A DNA stretch of 61,432 nt from Eggerthellales bacterium (lineage in GTDB: Bacteria > Actinomycetota > Coriobacteriia > Coriobacteriales > Eggerthellaceae), in the NCBI GenBank assembly GCA_029225085.1, contig JAQXVU010000041.1:1-61432 (forward strand). The letters run 5' to 3'. A program made the translations under genes and the position numbers. The notes under the pieces are model-generated. The model searched no databases. It was not told where the DNA came from and worked only from the letters and a program-made list of their open reading frames with translations. Shown in pieces: positions 1-7,352 of the stretch; the first letter of the stretch is position 1; every line of letters begins with the position of its first letter.

Positions 1-69
1 TCTACCCCTGTTGGGCTGGGGATGATGGTGGGGTTGGATCGGGCACGGGATTGTTGCGCTGGGACGACG

Positions 70-837
70 TCAGTCGTCTTCCACCTCTTCATCTTCGAAG
101 AGATAGCCCAAGTACCTCTCGGGGTCGTTCAGGAACGCGCGCATGAGGGTGAAGTGCTCGGTGTCCTGGTAGTTCACGGGGGCTATGCCTTTGTTGGTGA
201 GCTGCAGCACCTCGGCGCCGGGCAGAGCCATGAGCATGGGGGAGTGGGTGGCGATGATGAACTGGGAGGTGGGCTGCAGGCGTTGAATGGCGCACATGAG
301 GCGCATGACGTTGCGCGGGGACAGGGCGGCCTCGGGTTCATCGAGGATGTACAGGCTGTTGCCGCCGAAGCGGTTCTCGGCGATGGCTAGGAAGCTCTCG
401 CCATGGGATTGCTTGTGCAGGGATATGCCACCGTAGGATGCGATGATGGGTCTGCCGGCATAGGGGTCTTTGTCGAGCTCGTCGATGTAGCTGGCTGCGT
501 TGTACACGCCCTCGGCCCGCAGGAAGAAGCCGTCATCGGGGTGGCGGTAGCCTTTGCGTATGGTCAGGGCGTCGCAAAGGGTGGAGTGGGTGTCCTCTGT
601 GGCGAACTGAAAGTTCCTGGTGCCGCCCTCGGGGTTGAAGCCCAGGTTTACGGCGATGGCCTCTATGAGGGTCGATTTTCCCATGCCGTTCTCGCCAACC
701 AGGATGGTGATGCGGTTTGTTATGTCTAGGCCGTCGGTTTTGCGGAGGTGGCGCACGACGGGCAGCTTCTCGACGTAGCGCTCGCAGATCACGTCCTGCC
801 TTATGCCTATGTGGGTGACGAAGAGCTCGCTGAGCAT
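70..837 (-). CDS. AAA family ATPase (ABC-like, predicted stand-alone)
   Basis: This 255-residue soluble protein has the complete nucleotide-binding core of the AAA_21/AAA_23 ATPases. Walker A is GENGMGKST at about residues 48-56, a signature-like SHGE follows near 145, Walker B is YILDEPEAAL and the switch histidine lies in ATHSPM. No membrane segment or partner domain is visible, so it is not an ordinary transporter subunit. Relatives are often annotated only as AAA ATPases, some linked to DNA-directed or defence functions; the substrate cannot be read here. The ATG has an AAGGAGG-type ribosome site just upstream. It lies head-to-tail with the DUF6508 gene, about 75 bp away, in a leftward accessory cluster. 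Confidence 0.85.
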   Translation of the reverse strand: MLSELFVTHIGIRQDVICERYVEKLPVVRHLRKTDGLDITNRITILVGENGMGKSTLIEAIAVNLGFNPEGGTRNFQFATEDTHSTLCDALTIRKGYRHPDDGFFLRAEGVYNAASYIDELDKDPYAGRPIIASYGGISLHKQSHGESFLAIAENRFGGNSLYILDEPEAALSPRNVMRLMCAIQRLQPTSQFIIATHSPMLMALPGAEVLQLTNKGIAPVNYQDTEHFTLMRAFLNDPERYLGYLFEDEEVEDD

Positions 838-913
838 GGGGCCTCCTTAGGGTGCGACGGTTGGGCTGAGCGTGGTGCTGCGATAAGTGCGGCTGGTGGA
901 CGCACGCGTGGCG

Positions 914-1336
914 CTATCCTTCCATATCGTCGATTTCCCGGAGGCGCTTGGCCCACTCTAGAAGCTTGCCGTTGTCGAGGTACTCCTTCACGGTTCCCTC
1001 GCAGAACCGGTCCGCGCGGATGACGTAGAGGATCATGGCTAGCACGCAGCGGGCGTCGAGCTGGATGACGTCGGCATTGTTAAACGCCTCCTGGTCATCG
1101 AGGCCGTACTCCTCTAGAACGTCGAAGTAGTCGTGGGAGCCCAGGTCGGGGTTGTTGTGGTCGCAGATGTACACGGCCTTCACGAGCTCGGTCTCTGCGA
1201 CGGTGTATCCCACGAAGGGCATCTGAATGGGATCGTCGTCGGTGCCGGCGTGCTCGTGGTCGAGGATCCATTGTCCGTGGGTTTCTTCGGCCTCGAGGGC
1301 GGGGATGAGGCTGGTCAGAGGTTCGAAGCGCTTCAT
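914..1336 (-). CDS. DUF6508 family protein
   Basis: This 140-residue acidic cytoplasmic protein has no signal peptide or membrane segment. The C-terminal block, LAMILYVIRADRFCEG followed by a Trp-containing LEWAKRLREID end, matches my memory of the DUF6508 family, whose members share an alanine-leucine-isoleucine stretch before RAERFC and end in a leucine-rich helix. Family function is unknown. The gene is preceded on its strand by the RelE-like toxin gene about 95 bp away and is followed by the AAA ATPase, so the four leftward genes form an accessory patch. The ATG has a GAAAGGACC-like ribosome site. Confidence 0.7.
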   Translation of the reverse strand: MKRFEPLTSLIPALEAEETHGQWILDHEHAGTDDDPIQMPFVGYTVAETELVKAVYICDHNNPDLGSHDYFDVLEEYGLDDQEAFNNADVIQLDARCVLAMILYVIRADRFCEGTVKEYLDNGKLLEWAKRLREIDDMEG

Positions 1337-1431
1337 GGCGGGTCCTTTCTGTGTGCGGGTTGGGCGACGTGAGATGGCGATGGTTGGCGGGAGCGGCAGG
1401 TCTTTGTGGGAGCATTGCGTGGGACGGGGCT

Positions 1432-1737
1432 CTAGATGAGGTTTCCGTAATCTTGTCGCTGATGGAATACGTGGGCGACGATTAGTGCGTCGTCTCGGTA
1501 GGTGTAGATGACGACGTAGTTGCCCACGAGCAATGTCCTGTAGCCAAGGTTCGCCAGTTCAGGTATGCGTGACAGCCCAAATAGTTCGGGTTGTTCTCTC
1601 GCGAGGTTTATTTTGTTCTGAAACTCATCGACGAATTTCTTTGCCGGGATGGGACTGCCCGAGGCGGTCATGAGGTACGCGACGATTGCTTCTAATTCGG
1701 CTTTTGCCGTATCGAGCAGTAAAAACCTAGAGGCCAT
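1432..1737 (-). CDS. RelE/ParE family toxin
   Basis: Starting at the ATG at 1737 this encodes 101 residues (MASRFLLL...). It has the length and closing pattern of RelE/ParE toxins: an N-terminal helix rich in Ala, Glu and Lys, a central R-T-L-L-V segment, and a C-terminal strand ending in VFHQRQDYG, which resembles the catalytic tail of this superfamily. It would be an mRNA-cleaving or gyrase-blocking toxin; which of the two cannot be decided. Its start lies inside the 3' end of the antitoxin gene (11-bp overlap), the usual sign of translational coupling. A longer frame upstream to 1809 overlaps the antitoxin and is less likely. Confidence 0.82.
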   Translation of the reverse strand: MASRFLLLDTAKAELEAIVAYLMTASGSPIPAKKFVDEFQNKINLAREQPELFGLSRIPELANLGYRTLLVGNYVVIYTYRDDALIVAHVFHQRQDYGNLI

Positions 1738-1996
1738 GGGATTCCCTGATTCGGGAAAGGAATTCGTCACCATCTGAGTATTTGCCGGAAGAGTATTCGT
1801 GCTCGGCAAGAAGCATCCTGTTGAGCAGGCGGGTCTGCGCGAGATCTTGTTGAAGCGCTTCGTAATCAGCCGACTTCATGACGACGAAGGCATCGTATCC
1901 GTTCTTCGTTACTGTTACGGGACCGCGGGCGTTTTCTATGGTCTTTGCGAAGGACGCAGTATCTTTCATGTCTTTGATGGGAACGCAAACGGGCAT
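1727..1996 (-). CDS. Phd/YefM family antitoxin
   Basis: This 89-residue protein has the N-terminal Phd/YefM DNA-binding fold signature. It opens with IKDMKDTASFAKTIENA, then GPVTVTKNGYDAFVVMK, the conserved 'neighbouring-gene repressor' strand pattern, and ends in a charged helix likely to wrap the toxin. It would neutralise the RelE/ParE toxin encoded immediately downstream and repress the shared promoter. A strong AAGGAGG site precedes the ATG at 1996, and a TATAAT box sits about 30 bp upstream. Confidence 0.85.
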   Translation of the reverse strand: MPVCVPIKDMKDTASFAKTIENARGPVTVTKNGYDAFVVMKSADYEALQQDLAQTRLLNRMLLAEHEYSSGKYSDGDEFLSRIRESHGL

Positions 1997-2024
1997 AGCT
2001 CCTCCTTAGCATAAAGATGGCCTA

Positions 2025-2030
2025 ATTATA
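2025..2030 (-). promoter_or_regulatory. -10 box of the toxin-antitoxin promoter
   Basis: On the minus strand the hexamer reads TATAAT and lies about 29 bp before the antitoxin ATG. No convincing -35 box is visible at 17 bp. The surrounding ATAATTA/TAATTAT symmetry could be part of the autorepressor operator, but that is inference. Confidence 0.5.
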
Positions 2031-2240
2031 CCATCGGAAGGGGTTTGAAGACTGGGTCGCTCTGGTGTCAATCGCGTCGGTTCAGCCTTCCCTCAAAGTC
2101 AATCTTGTACTTTTTCGAAATAGGGAGTATTAAGCCTTATCTACATTTTCTGGTTAGATTGGGAAACGCAGCTGTAGACGAGTTTTGGGTGGCAACTTAG
2201 AGGATGGGTTTTCGGCATTGGCTTTAGAAAGGTGGGTTGC

Positions 2241-2795
2241 ATGAGCGAACTGGTAAAAATTCTTGGGCGTCGATTCGCCAGGCTTACTCCCACGGCTCGT
2301 GAGGCTCTCGCCGAAGCGGGCCTTGCCCTTACGCATGAGCAGCTTGCTATCATTGAAGAAGCCGAGCGGGCTGCAGCTGCCGAAGCTGAGCGTGTGTCCT
2401 TTGGGCGAAGCGCAGCAGATCGCATCGTGACCGAGTTGGCAGATTCTCCCTTCATCGTGCGAGATCGCGCTGACCGCTCCTTCGCCGATCTGATTTCCGC
2501 TTTCTATGATTTGCGTGACGCTGTTCCTTCTGAGGTGACGGACCAGGAGCTCACGGAACGGCTTCGTGACGCATTCAACGGCGAGGCGGCGGGCGATGCC
2601 GACGAGGCTCATGCTCTGGTGCGGGACGCTTTGCATCGTGAGTTCTTCATCGATCTGGAAGAGGACTATGAACTTCCTGCAGGCGACGAAAGGGTTCCCT
2701 GCAGGGACGATGGCCGGTGGGCTGAGGGGCAATGGGCTGACAACGTTACCGTTCCTGGATGGCATGGCGAGCGTTGGGAGGACGACTATGAGTGA
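2241..2795 (+). CDS. DUF6323-like protein
   Basis: This 184-residue cytoplasmic protein starts at the ATG at 2241 behind AGAAAGG; a GTG at 2232 is a weaker alternative. The middle of the protein, LALTHEQL then RVSFGRSAADRIV, then ADSPFIVRDR and DLISAFYDLRDAV, resembles the DUF6323 family as I remember it: a learned-position Gly/Phe after the arginine, then DSP and a FY-containing helix. No enzymatic motif is visible. Its last 8 bp overlap the next gene, the DUF6179-like partner, so the two are translationally coupled. The biochemical role of this pair is not known. Confidence 0.55.
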   Translation: MSELVKILGRRFARLTPTAREALAEAGLALTHEQLAIIEEAERAAAAEAERVSFGRSAADRIVTELADSPFIVRDRADRSFADLISAFYDLRDAVPSEVTDQELTERLRDAFNGEAAGDADEAHALVRDALHREFFIDLEEDYELPAGDERVPCRDDGRWAEGQWADNVTVPGWHGERWEDDYE

Positions 2796-3423
2796 TATTC
2801 GCGTTGCGGGTCTCGAACATGCCGCCCAGGAGAATTTCGCAGAGCTTATGGTTCATGTGTGCAATCTATTTACCTGTGGGGAGTCTGGTAGCGTCTCAGC
2901 GGCAGAGGCTACAGACCTGGCGAATTCCGTGCTGTACGTTTTGGGAGCGAGAGACCTTTCCGCTGATGAGGCCCTTGCGATGTTGGCTCGGCCTGATTTA
3001 GTGCGGGTGTGGGGCGAGAGACGACAGCGCTTGCAAGATCGGGTGGCTGAGGTCATGGCTCTGTGGGAAGAAACGGTGCGAACCATGCCTTCCGTGCGCA
3101 ACATCGCCCTTCGCGATACCCTCGAAAGCATCGGAACGCTGCCTCGGGTGTACGACGCGTTCTTCAGGGCTCATGAGGTTCCGGTCAGCGTCGATTACCC
3201 GCTGAGTGTGCCCGTAGATGAAAGCTTGCAGGGTCTCGATTATTTGGAAGTCTGGCTCACTCAGCTCCTTGCCGAAGCGCGGTTCCTTGCGCGGTTCAAC
3301 GTGAACGATATGGTGGCGTACCTGCAGAGCTGGTGTCCGGATTACCAGGGTTTGCTCATTAACCTGTACGAACCTATTCGCGACGCCTGGAAGGCGGGCA
3401 AGCTTCCGATGGTGGGTGAGTGA
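2788..3423 (+). CDS. DUF6179-like protein
   Basis: Starting at the ATG at 2788, which overlaps the previous stop, this is 211 residues. An N-terminal helical region contains ESGSVSAAEATDLANSVLYVLG. The C-terminal half has FFRAHEVPVSVDYPLSVPV, LDYLEVWL and a final YQGLLINLYEPI, a pattern recalled from DUF6179: an IDYPL motif, then a tyrosine-rich end. No catalytic motif or membrane span is seen. DUF6323 and DUF6179 genes tend to sit together, and here the reading frames overlap, which supports both assignments. The protein may be shorter than typical family members. Function unknown. Confidence 0.55.
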   Translation: MSDIRVAGLEHAAQENFAELMVHVCNLFTCGESGSVSAAEATDLANSVLYVLGARDLSADEALAMLARPDLVRVWGERRQRLQDRVAEVMALWEETVRTMPSVRNIALRDTLESIGTLPRVYDAFFRAHEVPVSVDYPLSVPVDESLQGLDYLEVWLTQLLAEARFLARFNVNDMVAYLQSWCPDYQGLLINLYEPIRDAWKAGKLPMVGE

Positions 3424-3508
3424 CCAAGGCCAGAGCGCCTCGTCGCTGATCTTCATAAGCGAGGGCGAATGTTCGAGATTAAGCGTAAATCCTGTAACCC
3501 CCTCTTCT

Positions 3509-3543
3509 TATCTGCATCATATATGGCTAAAATGGTGCAGATA
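3509..3543. promoter_or_regulatory. palindromic operator over the fic promoter
   Basis: The arms TATCTGCATCAT (3509-3520) and ATGGTGCAGATA (3532-3543) are inverted repeats with 11 of 12 positions matching and an 11-bp spacer. A TAAAAT hexamer (3528-3533) inside the repeat is a plausible -10 box, so a bound dimer would block RNA polymerase. The Fic ATG follows 18 bp later. The Fic protein itself ends in a winged-helix-like region, so autoregulation is a reasonable inference. Confidence 0.6.
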
Positions 3544-3561
3544 ATTTAGGAAGGGAGTCCC

Positions 3562-4683
3562 ATGCGAGTGTTCGACTACGCGCAGCTGCCTCAGAGCCTG
3601 CTCACCTACGAGACCATGAATCTGGTGGCGAAGGTACACGAATGCCGTGGTCGTCAGGGCACCCATTTGGCCGCGAAGCCAGACTTCCTTGCCAGCCTCA
3701 CCGGCGTTGCCATGCAGCAATGCGCCGAGGCCTCCTGCGCTATCGAGGGCATCTGCACCACTGATGAGCGCCTGCCCCTCATCCTCTCCGAAGGCGCCAA
3801 GCCTCGCAGCTGGGACGAGAAGTACCTGGCGGGTTATCGTGATGCGCTGCGGGTGGTGCTGGCCGAGTACTCCACGGCAAAGGTGACCCCGGAACTGTTG
3901 CAGCGGTTGCACAGAATCCTCTTCCACCATGGCTTCACACTGTCGGCGGGCAGGTTCCGCAACATGCAGGATCTCTTTCCCGACCCTGGTCCTGAAGGCC
4001 GCAAGATTCGCTATGCCGATGCCAAGGCGGCACCCCTGGTTTCCGTCTGGAGCTCTGAGGCGCCCAAGCCCGTGTCCTATATTGGCACGGAGGGCGCGCT
4101 GGAAGAAGCGGTGCCCGATCCGGTTATTCATCTGTGCGCGGCGCTGCGTGTGGGCCTGACCGACGACAAGTGCGACCCATTGCTGACCACGCTGCTGTTC
4201 ACCCTCGATTTTCTCTGCATGCATCCCTTCGCGGATGGCAATGGCCGTATGAGCCGTCTGCTGGTGCTGTTGCTTCTGTGCCAGTCCGGGTTCTTTGTGG
4301 GTAAGTATGTCTCGGTGGCGGCGGAGATGAATCGTACGGCGGACGAGTATCGCGCGGTTCTTGCGGCGAGCTCCGAAGGCTGGGCTGAGGAATGCAATGA
4401 CCCGGCGCCCTTTGTGAACTATATGTTGGGCGTGATCCTCTCGGCGTACGTTGAGCTCGAAAGCCGCGTGGTGGGCGTGAGTACGGGCAAGATGAGCAAG
4501 GCTCAGCGGGTTGCCGCCTGCATCGGCCAGGCAGAGGGCAAGGTGTGCAAGGCGGACATCCTGGCGGCTTGCCCCGATGTGAGCATGACTACCGTCGAAC
4601 GTGTGCTGGCCGACCTGCTAGCCGAGGGACGTATCCGCAAGGTTGGTGGCGGCCGCAGCACCGGCTACCTGTGGGTGGGGTGA
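3562..4683 (+). CDS. Fic family protein, class II, with C-terminal winged helix
   Basis: This 373-residue protein carries the full Fic active-site motif HPFADGNGRMSR (residues 221-232), which catalyses AMP transfer from ATP to a target hydroxyl. The N-terminal helix contains SCAIEG (58-63), the class II inhibitory (S/T)xxxE(G/N) motif whose Glu competes with ATP gamma-phosphate binding, so the enzyme is probably self-inhibited. The last 70 residues (from about 305) look like a helix-turn-helix or winged-helix domain ending in GGRSTGYLWVG. The start has a strong AGGAAGGGAG site. It sits alone behind a palindromic operator, suggesting autorepression. The target protein is unknown. Confidence 0.9.
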   Translation: MRVFDYAQLPQSLLTYETMNLVAKVHECRGRQGTHLAAKPDFLASLTGVAMQQCAEASCAIEGICTTDERLPLILSEGAKPRSWDEKYLAGYRDALRVVLAEYSTAKVTPELLQRLHRILFHHGFTLSAGRFRNMQDLFPDPGPEGRKIRYADAKAAPLVSVWSSEAPKPVSYIGTEGALEEAVPDPVIHLCAALRVGLTDDKCDPLLTTLLFTLDFLCMHPFADGNGRMSRLLVLLLLCQSGFFVGKYVSVAAEMNRTADEYRAVLAASSEGWAEECNDPAPFVNYMLGVILSAYVELESRVVGVSTGKMSKAQRVAACIGQAEGKVCKADILAACPDVSMTTVERVLADLLAEGRIRKVGGGRSTGYLWVG

Positions 4684-4714
4684 ATCTGCGGGCAGGGTAG
4701 AGCCCACTATTTCT

Positions 4715-4814
4715 GCGGGTCAAGCGGGTGCTCCTCCTGTGGCTGCCATTCCTGTGTGCGCTCTTCCTGCGCGTGCGGCTCCTGCGACCTCTACTCCCGC
4801 GGGTCAAGCGGGTG
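4715..4814. repeat. 16-bp direct repeat in a decaying spacer
   Basis: GCGGGTCAAGCGGGTG occurs exactly at 4715-4730 and 4799-4814. The 68 bp between are a Pro/Ala-coding-like string in one frame with no ribosome site. I see no gene here. The spacer from 4684 to 5192 holds this repeat and the inverted-repeat element described next. Confidence 0.6.
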
Positions 4815-4859
4815 GGGTAGGACCCGATTTTAGTTCGGGGAGCAAAACCCCGTCTCAAT

Positions 4860-5007
4860 GTAAGATTTGGCGTCTTGTTTGGTCTGGTTTTTGCGAGAGA
4901 GCGCGTCGAACTTGCGTTCGTGTCGAATAACGCCTTGTTCGTGCAATCGGATATCGCCGAAGCGGTTCGAAACCCTCGGATAAGCCAAACAAGACCGCAA
5001 ATCTTGC
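4860..5007. repeat. Inverted-repeat element of about 148 bp (MITE-like)
   Basis: Two 24-bp arms, 4860-4883 and 4984-5007, are inverted with 20 of 24 positions matching (core AAGATTT and TCTTGTTTGG). The internal 100 bp have smaller hairpins such as CGAAC/GTTCG and CGAA/TTCG. Composition is more AT-rich than the flanks. The shape is that of a non-autonomous miniature transposable element or of a structured RNA. No target-site duplication could be identified with confidence. Open frames of about 70-75 codons on both strands cross it but lack convincing ribosome sites. Confidence 0.5.
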
Positions 5008-5192
5008 AAAAACATGCCGATTTCTTTCCCTGGCTCACTGTGCCGAGCCGATTGCATCCCTTTGGGATTGCGGCGCCAGATTGATGCATCCCGATCTGAT
5101 GCGCTGACCCCGGGATTCGTTTGCTGCGGGATTGCTATTGCCGTGGGGCTACAATTGTCCTGTTGCCGACGTGGTCCGTGAGAGGGGTTCCC

Positions 5193-5720
5193 ATGAGAAC
5201 GTTCATTGCCCTAGAACTCCCCGAGGAGTTTGCCTACGAGGTGGCCGAGCTGTCTCGCAGCCTTTCCCATGAGGTGAGGGGCCGTTTCATGAAGCGGGAC
5301 ACCTATCACCTGACCTTGGCTTTTATGGGCGACACGTCGCCAGAGGGAGTCTCGGCAGCCTGTGAGGTTCTTAATTCTTTGGAAGGTGGGGGAGCGGTCT
5401 CTCTGGTTCCGAACGGACTGGGCAAGTTCGGTCGCAGCGCTGATGCGACGCTTTGGCTTGGTCTGGTGGAACGTCCTGAACTTCTGTCCCTTGCTGAGGA
5501 TGTTCGCGTTGGCCTGCGTGCACAGCACGTCTGGTTCGACCCGAAGCCCTTCAAGCCCCACATCACTCTGGCTCGACGCTGCAAGCTTACGGGCGCGAAT
5601 CTGAGCCAGCTCCCATTTCCTGTCACGTCGGAAGCTACGCGAGTGACGCTTTTCAGAAGCACCCTTAGCTCGGAGGGCGCCTCTTATGAGCCCATTCATA
5701 CGGTGGGCTTGTGGGATTGA
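5193..5720 (+). CDS. thpR: RNA 2',3'-cyclic phosphodiesterase
   Basis: Starting at the ATG at 5193 (MRTFIALELP), the protein is 175 residues. The two 2H-phosphoesterase motifs are clear: HLTLAF near residue 32 and HITLAR near 122, spaced as in the LigT/ThpR family, which hydrolyses 2',3'-cyclic phosphate RNA ends to 2'-phosphates. It is cytoplasmic and of typical length. AGAGGGG precedes the start; the frame is open upstream to 5121 but that stretch does not look coding. It is monocistronic as far as can be seen, with hemH following 270 bp later. Confidence 0.9.
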   Translation: MRTFIALELPEEFAYEVAELSRSLSHEVRGRFMKRDTYHLTLAFMGDTSPEGVSAACEVLNSLEGGGAVSLVPNGLGKFGRSADATLWLGLVERPELLSLAEDVRVGLRAQHVWFDPKPFKPHITLARRCKLTGANLSQLPFPVTSEATRVTLFRSTLSSEGASYEPIHTVGLWD

Positions 5721-5854
5721 TGCGAACTTCTGGAAACTGAAGCGATCTTCCGCAAACCTCGCGAAGGTGTCTTTTGCCGAGTAATGCACAGCGAAAAGCT
5801 TTCCGTGCAACATGGGCTTGTCATTCTGCACTAGCATGCTCCCGTACCTTATGC

Positions 5855-5978
5855 GGGGCAGCGGATAGGCCTTGCGCAGGTGCATGGCGCGGGGCCGAGC
5901 GGATAGGCCTCGTGCGTGACGGGCTGAGCGGATTGGCCCGAACGGAGCGGGGCTGAGCGGATTGCCTCGCGAAGCCGG
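5855..5978. repeat. Degenerate tandem repeat upstream of hemH
   Basis: Four imperfect units of about 28-36 bp share the core GGGCTGAGCGGATTGGCC or GGGCCGAGCGGATAGGCC, starting near 5855, 5891, 5921 and 5949. The array ends just before the hemH ribosome site. The rest of the 5721-5993 gap shows no gene. Confidence 0.6.
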
Positions 5979-5993
5979 AAGCAAGGAGCACAC

Positions 5994-7103
5994 GTGCGGC
6001 TTGGAGTATTGCTGATGAACACGGGAACGGCCGATGCGGCTACGGTTCCCGCGATTCGCGCGTATCTGGATCAGTTCCTCATGGATCCCGCCATCATCTC
6101 GGCGCCGTATCCCATTCGTCGATTCGTCGTGAACCGCATCCTGAAGACGCGCCCGGAGGCGACTCTGCCTCGCTACAGGAATTTCTACACCCAGGAAGGC
6201 TCGCCCTTCATTCGCACATGCGCTCAGCAGGCGATCCTCCTTCAGCATGTCCTCGAAGCCCGCTTTGGCCTCGTCGCCGGCAAAAGCAATGTGGAAGGTG
6301 CCGCAGGAGCCCAGGCTGATTTCACGGGGAGGAACCAGGCTGATCTCGTCGCAGGAGCCCAATCTGATCCCGTGACCGCCGTGAAGGTGGTCTCCGCCAT
6401 GCGCTACGGTAACCCTTCGCTGCGTGCTGGCCTGAAGGAGCTGTGGAAGTTCGAGGCCGACCAGGTGGTTTTGTTGCCTGCGTATCCTCAGGAGGTGAAG
6501 GTCTGCACAGGCACCTGCTTGAAAGCAGCCAGCAAGGAGCTTGACCGTCTGCGTCGAGACGTGAATTGGAGCCCCTTTGTTGTGGAATGCGGGTCGTTCT
6601 ATGCAGATCCTGCGTGGCGCGAGGCCCTCGCCCAACAGGTAGAGGCTCATTGGGATCATCGGACTCCCGAAGGTGTTCATGAAGCGGGTGCGAAGCTGCT
6701 GGTGAGTTTTCACTCTACGCTGGTGAAGGACATTCGGGCGGGGGATCCCTACGAGGGCCAGGTACAAGAGACGGTCAAGAATCTCGTTGCTGACCTGGGC
6801 ATTCCTGAGGAGGATGTCATCCTTTGCTACCAGAGCCGCTTCGACAACAGGAAGTGGTTGCAGCCTTTGGCCCCCGCAGTAGCCCACGACCTGGCAAAAC
6901 AGGGTGTGCAGGACGTGGCGGTGGTGTGCCCTGGCTTCGTCGCGGAAAACATGGAGTCCGCCTTAGAAATCGGCGTCGACTTGCGCAATGAGTTTCAGAC
7001 TGCCTCTACGTCGGGCGCTCGCATGACCTATGTGCCTTGCCTTAACGACGATTCCGGCCTCATTCAGGCATTTGCTAACTGCGTGATTCGGGCTTTGGAG
7101 TAG
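5994..7103 (+). CDS. hemH: Ferrochelatase family (heme or coproporphyrin ferrochelatase)
   Basis: This 369-residue protein inserts Fe2+ into a porphyrin at the end of heme synthesis. It begins MRLGVLLMNTGTA, has the RYRNFY segment, the metal-binding histidine in LLVSFHSTL followed by GDPYEGQVQET, the YQSRFDNRKWLQP substrate loop, and the acidic residue in CPGFVAENMESALEIG corresponding to the conserved Glu. In actinobacteria most such enzymes use coproporphyrin III; the substrate cannot be settled here. An in-frame low-complexity insertion (about residues 90-125) contains repeats of a GAQAD/NQAD/GAQSD type. The start is a GTG with AAGGAG upstream. No other heme genes are adjacent. Confidence 0.87.
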   Translation: MRLGVLLMNTGTADAATVPAIRAYLDQFLMDPAIISAPYPIRRFVVNRILKTRPEATLPRYRNFYTQEGSPFIRTCAQQAILLQHVLEARFGLVAGKSNVEGAAGAQADFTGRNQADLVAGAQSDPVTAVKVVSAMRYGNPSLRAGLKELWKFEADQVVLLPAYPQEVKVCTGTCLKAASKELDRLRRDVNWSPFVVECGSFYADPAWREALAQQVEAHWDHRTPEGVHEAGAKLLVSFHSTLVKDIRAGDPYEGQVQETVKNLVADLGIPEEDVILCYQSRFDNRKWLQPLAPAVAHDLAKQGVQDVAVVCPGFVAENMESALEIGVDLRNEFQTASTSGARMTYVPCLNDDSGLIQAFANCVIRALE

Positions 7104-7197
7104 GATCCCTCTCTTCAATAGCTCATTGCTAGCAATTGCCTGGGTTGTATCGCTTCCCACTACTCTTTTCAACGCATAAGGAAAAGCACCCAGAAGA

Positions 7198-7224
7198 GGA
7201 AAAGCGCCCCGAAGGGCGCTTTCC
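7198..7224. terminator. Terminator hairpin between hemH and the L,D-transpeptidase gene
   Basis: AAAGCGCCC-CGAA-GGGCGCTTT forms a stable stem. On the minus strand it runs into CGCTTTTCCTCTT, a reasonable T-rich tail for the transpeptidase gene reading leftward; on the plus strand it could also stop hemH transcripts, although that tail is weak. Confidence 0.6.
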
Positions 7225-7252
7225 AAATTGACAGAGGACCGAAATAGCTGGT

Positions 7253-7345
7253 CGGTCAGGAGGCGTTGATTCCCGAGCGGTCGGGAGGCCTTGCTTACCT
7301 CGGGGCGGTCGGGAGACGCTGATCGCTGGTCGATCAGAAACCTTG
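7253..7345. repeat. Degenerate tandem repeat downstream of hemH
   Basis: Units of 25-28 bp begin CGGTCAGGAGGCG (7253), CGGTCGGGAGGCC (7278), CGGTCGGGAGACG (7306) and CGATCAG (7331). They fill the space between the terminator and the end of the transpeptidase gene. No coding potential is seen. Confidence 0.6.
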
Positions 7346-7352
7346 CCAGCCC

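Noticed and set aside
4830-5084. Small genes of 69-75 codons on both strands within the inverted-repeat element
   Set aside because: No convincing ribosome sites, and codon patterns follow the inverted repeat; kept only as a repeat.
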